Origin: JBBRHH01 sp038222915 | GTDB lineage: Bacteria > Planctomycetota > Phycisphaerae > Tepidisphaerales > Tepidisphaeraceae | Direction of reading: 5' to 3' | NCBI GenBank assembly: GCA_038222915.1 | Contig: JBBRHH010000053.1 | Coordinates: forward strand, 1 to 17,425 | DNA: 17,425 nucleotides | In this document: one piece after another, positions 7,114-14,043 of the stretch | Layout: the number at the start of each line of letters is the position of its first letter | Position numbering within the stretch: position 1 is the stretch's first letter | The notes under the pieces: generated by a model | Told to the model about the DNA's origin: nothing | Databases searched by the model: none | What the model saw: only the letters and a program-made list of their open reading frames with translations | Made by a program: the position numbers and the translations under genes

Positions 7114-7446
7114 CTACTTCCTCTCTGGCTGCCTCGCGACAAGCCGTTCGCGTAATCCGTCCTGTGGATGACGAGCGTCCCATTCTCGACGAATTTCGGC
7201 CGCTTGTTGACCGCGCGCCTCCAAATATGCATCAACGTCCACCCGATTGCGCAAATAGAAGGTGATCACAGCATAAACCTGCGACAAGGCCAATGTGTCG
7301 AATCCTTCAACGATCTGCGCTGGTGAATGGCCGTTGTTGAATAGTGCCACAATCGTATCCAGCGGGATTCGGGTTCCCTCGACGAGAATTGTCCCCTCAG
7401 CGGTCTGCTTCAAAGGAACCGGCATCGCTTCGATCAGAAGTGTCAT
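7114..7446 (-). CDS. DUF433 family protein, probable antitoxin
   Basis: The 110-residue protein has the DUF433 core: GTRIPLDTIVALFNNGHSPAQIVEGF followed by LSQVYAVITFYLRNRVDVDAYL. This is a helix-turn-helix-like fold used by many antitoxins, and the charged C-terminal tail probably contacts the toxin. It is first gene of the DUF433/DUF5615 pair, six bases upstream of the toxin gene. As in most such pairs it probably binds its own promoter, but no operator could be picked out in the 69 bases that separate it from prfB. Confidence 0.88.
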   Translation of the reverse strand: MTLLIEAMPVPLKQTAEGTILVEGTRIPLDTIVALFNNGHSPAQIVEGFDTLALSQVYAVITFYLRNRVDVDAYLEARGQQAAEIRREWDARHPQDGLRERLVARQPERK

Positions 7447-7476
7447 GTGTGAACTCCGTCCCTACTCTACCCACCT

Positions 7477-7504
7477 TTGAATTTTCCATCCACCCGACTA
7501 GAAT
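7477..7504 (+). promoter_or_regulatory. Possible prfB promoter
   Basis: TTGAAT (7477-7482), 16 bases, TAGAAT (7499-7504). The -10 matches consensus at five of six positions. Transcription would begin at about 7511, only a few bases before ATG 7516, and no Shine-Dalgarno-like sequence lies there, so the mRNA could be nearly leaderless. Confidence 0.4.
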
Positions 7505-7515
7505 CCCCTACAACC

Positions 7516-8629
7516 ATGATCCACGAGAATCTCTCCCAATCCATAGAATCCCTTTCGGCGCGGATGTTAGCTATCCGCGACTCTCTTTGACGTGCCAGTC
7601 AAACAGATCAAACGCAAAGAATTAGAAGAGAAAATGGGCCAGCCCGGCTTCTGGGACAACCAGGACGCCGCCAAAGCCCTCGTCGCTGAAGTGAAGGTCC
7701 TCAAGGCCGTCATCGAGCCGGTTACGGCCATGCTGCGCGGCATCGATGATGTACGCGCTCTCTACGAACTAGGCGCTGAAGCAGGCGACCAGGATTCACT
7801 CGACGAAGCCGACGGTTTGCTCTCCGACCTCGAGTTGCGCGGCGAAAAAGTCGAGCTCGTTGCCCTCCTCTCTGACAAAAACGATCCGCGCAACTGCTTC
7901 TTCACCATCCACGCCGGCGCAGGCGGCACCGAGGCCCAGGACTGGGCCGAGATGCTGTTGCGCATGTATCTCTACTTCTTTGAAAGGCGCGGCTGGGAAG
8001 TCAGCGAAGTCGACCGCCAGTGGGGCGAGCAGGCCGGGATTAAAGGCGTCACACTGATGATCCAGGGCGAATACGCCTACGGCTATCTCAAGGCCGAGGC
8101 GGGCGTCCATCGCCTCGTCCGCCCCAGCCCCTTCAACGCCCAGGGCAAGCGACAAACCAGCTTCGCCTCCGTCGACGTCGTGCCCGAATTCCCCGAAGAT
8201 ACCGGCGAAGTCATCATCCCTGAGGGCGACGTCGACATCGTCGCCTTCGTACGCGCCAGTGGTCCGGGCGGCCAGAACGTCAACAAGGTTGCCACCGCCG
8301 TCCGCATCGTCCACTTACCCACCGGCATCCAGGTCACCTGCTCCGTCGAACGCAGCCAGCAACAGAACAAGCGCCTCGCCATGGCCATCCTGAAAGGCCG
8401 GCTCGAGCTCATCGAGCAAGCCAAGCGCGATGAAGAGCTCAAAAAGACCATGGGCGAAAAAGGCCAGATCGCCTGGGGCAACCAGATCCGCAGCTACGTC
8501 CTCGACGACCGTCGCGTAAAAGACCACCGCACCAACGTTGAAACGGGTAACGTGGAAAGCGTTTTGGACCGTGGAGAGCTCGATCAGTTCATCGACGCCG
8601 AGCTCCGCCGCCGACGCAAAAAAGCCTGA
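7516..8629 (+). CDS. prfB: Peptide chain release factor 2, with programmed +1 frameshift
   Basis: RF2 recognises UAA and UGA stop codons and triggers release of the finished peptide from the ribosome. The first part (7516-7587) encodes 24 residues, MIHENLSQS to IRDSL, and ends at TGA 7588-7590. The rest continues in the +1 frame from GAC 7589 (DVPVKQIKRKELEEK...). The joined protein has 370 residues, normal for RF2. The stop-codon reading loop SPF is at 204-206 and the catalytic GGQ at 251-253, almost the same positions as in E. coli. The second frame alone, from GTG 7592, would lack the N-terminal helix, so the frameshifted reading is preferred. The stimulatory AGGGGG-like element found before the shift site in E. 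coli is not visible here. Confidence 0.97.
7585..7591 (+). promoter_or_regulatory. RF2 autoregulatory +1 frameshift site
   Basis: CTTTGAC: a Leu CTT codon followed by an in-frame TGA and C, the classical slippery stop of prfB. When RF2 is scarce, termination at this weak TGAC is slow and the ribosome slips +1 to make RF2, a negative feedback. The sequence upstream (CGCGACTCT) has no Shine-Dalgarno-like stimulator. Confidence 0.95.
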
Positions 8630-8720
8630 TCCACGCCAACGCCAGCGCAAAACGAACCCAAACCACTGGGTAGGGGGGAACGTATACCTAATAAAAATTC
8701 ACGTTGTCCGATAATTTTTC

Positions 8721-8751
8721 TTGACGTATGGTATATGTTCCGGCATACTAT
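8721..8751 (+). promoter_or_regulatory. Promoter-like sequence before the toroid protein gene
   Basis: TTGACG (8721-8726) matches the -35 consensus at five of six positions. Downstream, CATACT (8744-8749, 17-base spacing) or TACTAT (8746-8751, 19-base spacing) could be the -10. The surrounding 70 bases are AT-rich compared with the rest of the window, as expected for a promoter. Confidence 0.5.
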
Positions 8752-8783
8752 GTCCTAACAAGATCAGTCAAGGAGCGGCAACC

Positions 8784-9374
8784 ATGACCACCACCCGTCA
8801 GATCGAAAAACTCTTCGCCAGCCGGATGTATCAGAAGCTACTGCATCAGCTTATGGCAGTTCGGCCTGAGAGTTCCATTCGCCTGGAAATGGCCCTAGGC
8901 CACGCCATCCCCACCGCCGCCATGGGCATCATTCGCCTCGACGAGCTGAATCAAGGCCATTCTCCGATCTTTTCCCAGTTGGTACGCCTCCTGTTGGGTG
9001 CTCAGGACGCAGATGGCGGCTGGGGCGACCCACTCGTCACTGCCCTCTGCCTCCGAGCTCTAATGTGCAACCACGGCGAAGGCGCCGCGATCGACCGTGG
9101 TCTCGCCCATCTCGCCAGCCTCCAACGCACCGAAGGCCTCTGGCCGCTCGTCCCAATCCGTCGCACATCCGCTGACGCTTTCGTCTCGGCCTTCATCCTC
9201 TTCCAACTCGCCGACGATCACCGCTTTGCCAAGGTCGCACAGCTCAACCACGCCGCCATCTGGTTCAAAGAGCACGTACATGAACTAGACACCGAAACGA
9301 CTCGCCTCTGGCGAGCCGCCGCCATCCGCATGGGCCCAACCGCCCGAAGATCCCCACCAATGGTCGCCGCTTAG
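8784..9374 (+). CDS. Small alpha/alpha-toroid (prenyltransferase/squalene-cyclase-like repeat) protein
   Basis: The 196-residue protein has two QW-like repeats: QDADGGWGDPLVTALCLRAL (74-93) and LQRTEGLWPLVPIRR (113-127), the latter followed by ADAFVSAFILFQLADD. These are the helix-pair repeats of terpenoid cyclases and protein prenyltransferases. The full enzymes need many more repeats (about 300-650 residues), and no DxDD or zinc ligands are visible. It is therefore a mini-protein of the fold or a fragment, not a known enzyme; a role in binding is possible. ATG 8784 follows AAGGAG (8770-8775) by eight bases. An earlier ATG at 8721 lies in the promoter-like region and is rejected. The gene has its own promoter-like sequence and a strong terminator, so it is probably monocistronic. 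Confidence 0.72.
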   Translation: MTTTRQIEKLFASRMYQKLLHQLMAVRPESSIRLEMALGHAIPTAAMGIIRLDELNQGHSPIFSQLVRLLLGAQDADGGWGDPLVTALCLRALMCNHGEGAAIDRGLAHLASLQRTEGLWPLVPIRRTSADAFVSAFILFQLADDHRFAKVAQLNHAAIWFKEHVHELDTETTRLWRAAAIRMGPTARRSPPMVAA

Positions 9375-9421
9375 CTCGGCAGGGGTCCAAGCATCATTCT
9401 TCCCCGACCATTCTTCCCTGG

Positions 9422-9463
9422 ACCGAAGCGGCCGCCCCACAGGCGTGCCGCTCGGTTTCTTTT
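9422..9463 (+). terminator. Strong Rho-independent terminator
   Basis: ACCG-A-AGCGGCCGCC (9422-9436) pairs with GGCG-T-GCCGCT-CGGT (9442-9456) around a CCACA loop. This gives a 14-bp stem with one bulge on each arm. TTTCTTTT (9456-9463) follows. It lies 48 bases after the toroid protein gene and would end its transcript. Confidence 0.85.
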
Positions 9464-9594
9464 GGGAGCGTCATCCTGCGGGAGCGATAGCGACCAAAGG
9501 ACCTACGTCGACGGCAAATACCATTGAAATGCCGCCAACCATCAAAACTGAAATCTCGAATATCTCGAATTTGAAATCCCCCGCGCCCGTCCGC
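9464..9594. other. Non-coding spacer between converging transcripts
   Basis: No gene is supported here. The stretch includes a local AT-rich repeat-like piece (AATCTCGAATATCTCGAATTTGAA, in two runs ATCTCGAAT at 9553-9561 and 9562-9570). It lies downstream of both flanking genes. No minus-strand terminator for the epimerase gene was found. Confidence 0.4.
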
Positions 9595-10410
9595 TCATCC
9601 GCCCACAACCCCCTTCAAATACTCAATACTCTTCCGTGCAATATTCTCAGGCCCAGGCCGAAACTCAAACGCCTCCACCGACAGCCACCCGTCATACCCC
9701 ACTTCTTTCAGCGCCGCGATGATCGGCTCATATTTCACCGCCCCCATCCCCGGTCCAAGCAGATTCGGATCATTCACCTGCACATGTGCAATATAAGCTG
9801 CACTGTTCCGAATCACCTCGGCAACTGGAATCGCCTCACTGGTCATCGCCTTCACATCCAGGTTCAGTCGAAACGCCGGATGATTCACGCGCCCAATCAA
9901 CTCGATCGCCTCGGCCGCCGTCTGCAGAAAATTTGTCTCCGCCGGCCCGAGCGGCTCAATCGCCAGCGTTACACCGCGCTTCGCTGCCAGATCCAGCGAC
10001 GGCGTCACCACCTCCTGCGTAAACGCCAACGCCTGCTCGCGCGTCACCCCCGGCAGCAAACTGCGCTGCTTGGGAGATCCAATCACCATCACCTTTCCGC
10101 CTAGGTCCGCGCACAGGTTCGTCAACTCCACAAAATACTCGGACGTCAATCGCCGGATCTCCGCATCCGGATGCGTGATATACAAACCCGCCGGCTTCAC
10201 CAGCAGCCAGTGCAGCCCCAGTATCTGCAGGCCGCGCTCCTCCGCCGTTGAGCGGATATACCGCCGCTGCTCCGGCGAAATCTCCTCCGCCCGATCCGCA
10301 AATGTAAACGGCGCAACCTCCACGCCCGTGTATCCAAGCTCCTTCAAAAAATCACAAGTCCGATCCCACGGCCACGCCTCAAACATCTCATTGCATATCG
10401 CGAATTTCAT
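9595..10410 (-). CDS. Sugar phosphate isomerase/epimerase (D-tagatose/D-psicose 3-epimerase-like TIM barrel)
   Basis: The 271-residue protein is an AP-endonuclease-2 type TIM barrel. It starts MKFAICNEMF and has ELGYTGVEVAPFTF early. The metal-binding set expected of ketose 3-epimerases is present in order: E152 (LAIEPLG), D185 (LNLDVKAM), H209 (AHVQVNDPN) and E246 (LSVEAFEF). The spacing is nearly that of the D-tagatose 3-epimerase family, so the enzyme probably epimerises or isomerises a ketose with a divalent metal. The exact sugar cannot be read from sequence. AGGTGG precedes ATG 10410 by three bases. An in-frame extension upstream runs into the transporter gene and is rejected. It lies 17 bases after the transporter stop, so the two form an operon. 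Confidence 0.87.
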   Translation of the reverse strand: MKFAICNEMFEAWPWDRTCDFLKELGYTGVEVAPFTFADRAEEISPEQRRYIRSTAEERGLQILGLHWLLVKPAGLYITHPDAEIRRLTSEYFVELTNLCADLGGKVMVIGSPKQRSLLPGVTREQALAFTQEVVTPSLDLAAKRGVTLAIEPLGPAETNFLQTAAEAIELIGRVNHPAFRLNLDVKAMTSEAIPVAEVIRNSAAYIAHVQVNDPNLLGPGMGAVKYEPIIAALKEVGYDGWLSVEAFEFRPGPENIARKSIEYLKGVVGG

Positions 10411-10427
10411 ATCCACCTGTCTCAAAT

Positions 10428-11873
10428 TTAGGAAGCTTCCACGCCAACCATCCCAACACGAACCGGCCCATCCTCCGGCAGCGGCTTGCCCCGCGTCTCC
10501 GGCCCAATCCATGTCCCAACCAGTCCCAGCACATAAATACAAGCCACCAGCGTCGCCGCCATCGGCAACCCGCCGGCCGTTGCGCCGGGCTGCCGCGCAA
10601 AATGCGCCGCCAGCATCCCAGTCAGCGGCGGCACAATCGCCGCTAGAAATCGGCCGCCGTTGTAGCAGATACCGCATCCCGTCGCGCGCAGCCGTGTCGG
10701 AAATAGCTCAGGAAAATAAATCGTGTACCCCGAGAACGGCCCCAGCGTCGCAAACCCCAACCCAAACGCCAACAGCCCGGCCAACTGAATCGCCGACTGC
10801 GCCCCCGGTGCAAGCCCCGTCGAACAGGTGATCGTCCCCAGCACCTTCGCAAATGGCCCAAAAGTCACGCCGTCCGATTTCGCCACCGCCCAGAAAAAAG
10901 TCGGCACTGCAATCCACGCCAGAATAAACCATGCAACAAACGCCGTCTTCCGCGACGTCCGTTCAGTAAACATTGCGAAGCAATAAATCCCCACCATCGC
11001 CCCGATGTTCTGGATGAAAAACATCACGCTCTTGGTGCGATTGATATCGCGCGGTACCAGATGGTAAGGCTGGATGACTGAGAGTAGCAGGTCGACGCTC
11101 CAAAACCCTAGCCCCCAAAGCGCACCCTGACCCGCAATCGCCATCAGCAGTCCCGCGATGGTGTTCCTTCGAAGCGTCGGATCGCGAAATAGCTCGCCAA
11201 TCGCCCCCATCTCCTTCCCCAGTGCGGCCTGCTCGCGCGCTGCCTTCCATTTCTCCGGCTCCTGCACCGATCGCCGAATCCAAAATACCAGCAGCGCCGG
11301 CGCGGCCCCAACCACATAAGCCCACCGCCACGAAAAGCTCGCCAGCGCAAACACCACCACCGCCGCCATCATGTTCCCCACCGCCGATAGCGCCTGCAGC
11401 GCCCCCAGCGCCATCGGCCGAGACCGCGCCGGGAAAACCTCCGCCACAATCGCCGCCCCGGCCGCCCATTCCCCGCCCACGCCCACACCCGTCATAAATC
11501 GCATCACCGCATACGACTGCCAGCTATGCACCAGCCCCGACAACCCGGTAAACAGCGCATAGATTAGAATCGTGGCGATCATCGTCGTCGTCCGCCCGAG
11601 CCGATCGCCCAATATTCCAAACACAAACCCGCCCACCGACCATCCCACCAGGAAAGCGGCCGTCACCCACCCGCCAATTTCCTTCACCCGCGCATCAATC
11701 GAAACCGCCCCAATCAGCTCCTTGATCGACTGCCCTCGAACCAGGTTAAAAAGGTTCTGGTCCATCGTATCAAACAGCCACCCCAGCGCCGCGATCAGCA
11801 GCACAACCCAGCAATAGCGGTCAAGCCCCTGATACCACTTCAGCGATCGTTCCGGTTGCAGCGCGTTGGACAT
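10428..11873 (-). CDS. MFS transporter, sugar or organic acid:H+ symporter type
   Basis: The 481-residue protein has about 12 hydrophobic segments. TM1 carries FDTMDQNLF (D35, D38). The MFS motif A loop is GDRLGRTTTM (89-98). The segment RFMTGVGVGGEWAAGAAIVAE (125-145) is the signature of the sugar porter/metabolite:H+ symporter branch. It probably imports a sugar or carboxylate across the inner membrane for the downstream epimerase. The substrate is not deducible. I chose ATG 11873 (MSNALQPERS); the TTG at 11918 would add 15 hydrophobic residues, and neither has a good ribosome binding site, so the start is uncertain. It is the first gene of the operon and is divergent from the ATPase gene. 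Confidence 0.88.
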   Translation of the reverse strand: MSNALQPERSLKWYQGLDRYCWVVLLIAALGWLFDTMDQNLFNLVRGQSIKELIGAVSIDARVKEIGGWVTAAFLVGWSVGGFVFGILGDRLGRTTTMIATILIYALFTGLSGLVHSWQSYAVMRFMTGVGVGGEWAAGAAIVAEVFPARSRPMALGALQALSAVGNMMAAVVVFALASFSWRWAYVVGAAPALLVFWIRRSVQEPEKWKAAREQAALGKEMGAIGELFRDPTLRRNTIAGLLMAIAGQGALWGLGFWSVDLLLSVIQPYHLVPRDINRTKSVMFFIQNIGAMVGIYCFAMFTERTSRKTAFVAWFILAWIAVPTFFWAVAKSDGVTFGPFAKVLGTITCSTGLAPGAQSAIQLAGLLAFGLGFATLGPFSGYTIYFPELFPTRLRATGCGICYNGGRFLAAIVPPLTGMLAAHFARQPGATAGGLPMAATLVACIYVLGLVGTWIGPETRGKPLPEDGPVRVGMVGVEAS

Positions 11874-11918
11874 AAATTGGAGTGTACAAACTAATGGCAC
11901 ATGCAGCGATATTGGCAA

Positions 11919-12021
11919 TTAACTGATAAATAATGGTGACTGGATGTGGCGGGCAAAGGTAAAAGTAAAATGCCTAATGATATCAGTAGCCATCTTACTA
12001 TGATCTTGTTACTATAGGAAT
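11919..12021. promoter_or_regulatory. AT-rich divergent intergenic region
   Basis: About 100 AT-rich bases lie between the transporter and ATPase genes and should hold both promoters. TTACTAT occurs twice, at 11995-12001 and 12009-12015, 14 bases apart. Each copy could be a -10 or part of an operator. AGGA at 12016-12019 is only two bases from ATG 12022, so the ATPase ribosome binding site is poor or the leader is very short. Confidence 0.4.
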
Positions 12022-13305
12022 ATGACAGATATTCAAACGCCACTGTCTAACAAGGAGTCGACAGAATTGATGACGTCGGCCTCCATTGCCTTCTCGCCTC
12101 GTACCCCGATTAGCACCAAGGAACTATTCGCTGGACGCTGGGGGCAAATGCAAGCCATCGGGGACACGGTCGCACAAGTAGGACTTCACGCGGTAATTTT
12201 TGGTGAGCGCGGTGTTGGAAAGACCTCCCTGACCCACGTCATTGCGCCCGTTCTAGCCGTCTTGGACCGCCGAAAAGAAGGGAATGCCGCAACCCAGCGC
12301 CTTGTCGTCCGGGTTAACGCAAATAACACCGATACTTTTGCCTCTCTTGTGGCAAAGGCGATGGATGAGATCTATTGGCTGGAGGATCGTCCGGCCATGG
12401 GGTTGAGGCCACTCTCCAGGCAAGATCGCGTAACCTTGCGAAGTGCTTTTGGGCTTGGTAACGACATAACTATCGACGACGCCCGCCGTACGCTCGCTCA
12501 GTTACCGGGTTCCGTTTTTATCTTTGACGAGTTTGATCGCCTTCCGAAGAAACAGGCGGCATCATTCACCGACCTGATCAAAGGTCTTTCCGATGCGGCG
12601 ATCGCGACCACGATCGTCTTGGTCGGAGTAGCCGAGACCGTAGACGGGCTAATGAAGGATCATGCATCAATAGGAAGGGCGTTGACGCAAATCCCTATGC
12701 CTCGCATGAACGAGCGCGAACTTGGCGAGATTCTGGCCAATGCGGAGAAGGTCATCAAGGTATCATTTGATGATGCCGCAAGGATGCAAATCGTTCGAAT
12801 GTCACAAGGACTGCCGCATTTTACCCACTTAATCGGTCTGCACGCCGTGCGAGCCGCCGCCGCCAGGCACAGTAGGACAATTACTGCGGAGGACGTACAG
12901 AAGGCCTTCAGTGACGCGGTAAGTCAGTCTGATCAGACAGTGGCAAGCGCTTATTCAACAGCGACACATAGTGCGCAACCGGGCGCAAAATATTCACACG
13001 TGCTGCTTGCCGCCGCGATCGCAGCCTACATAAATGGCGATTCCTACGGCTACTTTCAGCCATCACATCTCGTTGGGCCAATGACCGAAATTCTCGGTAG
13101 GCCCGAGGAGATCGCCGGCTTTAACCAGCATCTATCACAGTTTGCCGAAGCAAAACGAGGATCAGTTTTAAATCGTGATGGAGGACCGCGAGCCTATCGA
13201 TTTAGATTTAATCAGCCGCTGTTGCCACCGTACGTCATCATGCGAAGTATTCGCGATGGAATCGTGACAACTGAATTGGTCAACAAGATGATGTCCGACG
13301 CATAA
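12022..13305 (+). CDS. Orc1/Cdc6-like AAA+ ATPase, probably horizontally acquired
   Basis: The 427-residue protein has one AAA+ module. Walker A is GERGVGKTS (61-69), Walker B VFIFDEFDR (165-173, with D169 and E170). A sensor-1 strand IVLVGVAET lies at 198-206, and a candidate arginine finger with SIGRALTQIPM follows. A lid region (MNERELGEIL, then QGLPHFTHLIGLHAVRAA) and a C-terminal part of about 120 residues, possibly winged-helix, complete it. This layout recalls Orc1/Cdc6 and STAND-like ATPases. The protein could act in DNA handling, defence or signalling, and I cannot choose. No partner gene is adjacent. Its codons are far more A/T-ending than the neighbours', and the C-over-G bias of the plus strand fades within it, suggesting recent transfer. 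It ends seven bases before the convergent DUF1802 gene. Confidence 0.85.
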   Translation: MTDIQTPLSNKESTELMTSASIAFSPRTPISTKELFAGRWGQMQAIGDTVAQVGLHAVIFGERGVGKTSLTHVIAPVLAVLDRRKEGNAATQRLVVRVNANNTDTFASLVAKAMDEIYWLEDRPAMGLRPLSRQDRVTLRSAFGLGNDITIDDARRTLAQLPGSVFIFDEFDRLPKKQAASFTDLIKGLSDAAIATTIVLVGVAETVDGLMKDHASIGRALTQIPMPRMNERELGEILANAEKVIKVSFDDAARMQIVRMSQGLPHFTHLIGLHAVRAAAARHSRTITAEDVQKAFSDAVSQSDQTVASAYSTATHSAQPGAKYSHVLLAAAIAAYINGDSYGYFQPSHLVGPMTEILGRPEEIAGFNQHLSQFAEAKRGSVLNRDGGPRAYRFRFNQPLLPPYVIMRSIRDGIVTTELVNKMMSDA

Positions 13306-13312
13306 CCGATAC

Positions 13313-13906
13313 TCAAATCATCGTCACAGCCGCCGCCAACCGCCGCCGGATCCCCTCGCGCCGCTCCTCATAAACCCCATCCTCCATCGCCGCCACCGCC
13401 CCCTCCATCCCCACCGGCCTCTCCAGCGGCACCCAACTCTTACACCCCGCGTACGCCGGCGTATTCTCAACCACCACCGCCTCCGCCAGCACATACGCCC
13501 GCACCAGCAGCAAATACAACGGATTCTCCGGCCGATACCCAAACCGCATATCGATCAGCGGCGGCGTCCACACATGCTCCTCCGAAAGCGCATCCATCTG
13601 CGCCCGACTCTGCAACTGAATAATGTCCGTAACCACCCCGGCCCCACTCAAAACAATCCGCGCCGGCTCGGCCGACACCGGCTCAAACCCCGCATGCTCC
13701 GATTCCTTCAGCATCTTCAAATTCTGGTGCAGATAAGTTGGAAACAGTAGAAACGCGGAATGCTCCACCTCAAACTCACCACCCGACTCATAAATCCCGC
13801 CCTTTCGCAAAAGCAGCATCTGCCGCCCGCCTTGCAGGGCCCGGCAAACCACCGCCCACTCCTTTAACCCAACCGACAATTCATGAGGCAACGCCATGTC
13901 CGTCAT
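13313..13906 (-). CDS. DUF1802 family protein
   Basis: The 197-residue protein matches DUF1802: LKEWAVVCRALQGGRQMLLLRKGGIYESGGEFEVEHSAFLLFPTYLHQ at the N-terminus (in two conserved blocks) and FGYRPENPLYLLLVRAYVL later. The function is unknown; the family is cytosolic, with no signal peptide or membrane segment here. The tail ends in Arg-rich sequence (YEERREGIRRRLAAA). The coding strand is unusually G-rich, mirroring the C-richness of the plus strand. ATG 13906 or ATG 13897 may be the start, and no good ribosome binding site distinguishes them. Confidence 0.85.
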   Translation of the reverse strand: MTDMALPHELSVGLKEWAVVCRALQGGRQMLLLRKGGIYESGGEFEVEHSAFLLFPTYLHQNLKMLKESEHAGFEPVSAEPARIVLSGAGVVTDIIQLQSRAQMDALSEEHVWTPPLIDMRFGYRPENPLYLLLVRAYVLAEAVVVENTPAYAGCKSWVPLERPVGMEGAVAAMEDGVYEERREGIRRRLAAAVTMI

Positions 13907-14043
13907 ACCAACTCATCCGACGCTTCGTGGCAGTCGCAACCCACATTTGGCCCTCGCCAAGTAAACGCGCCGCAAATGATCAGCCCAAATCGAAGTACCA
14001 TGCTTGAAGCTTCATCACTTCTCACGCGCAAAGGAGGCCGTCC
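13907..14043. promoter_or_regulatory. Divergent intergenic region with a 10-bp palindrome
   Basis: This region separates DUF1802 (minus) from the large metallo-beta-lactamase fusion (plus). TGAAGCTTCA (14005-14014) is a perfect palindrome and could be an operator. AAGGAGG (14031-14037) is a strong ribosome binding site six bases before ATG 14044. No clear -35/-10 pair was found. Confidence 0.4.
14031..14037 (+). promoter_or_regulatory. Strong ribosome binding site of the fusion gene
   Basis: AAGGAGG, six bases before ATG 14044, is the best Shine-Dalgarno match in the window and fixes this start. Confidence 0.8.

Noticed and set aside
7588..7590. In-frame TGA suggesting a broken prfB
   Set aside because: The context CTTTGAC at codon 25 is the classical programmed +1 frameshift, so the gene is intact.
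8656..8685. ACCCA/TGGGT inverted repeat after prfB as a terminator
   Set aside because: Only five base pairs and no T tract follows; too weak to call.
9445..10104. Plus-strand open frame opposite the epimerase gene
   Set aside because: Arg/His/Pro-rich antisense translation with no domain; the minus-strand epimerase has its full metal site.
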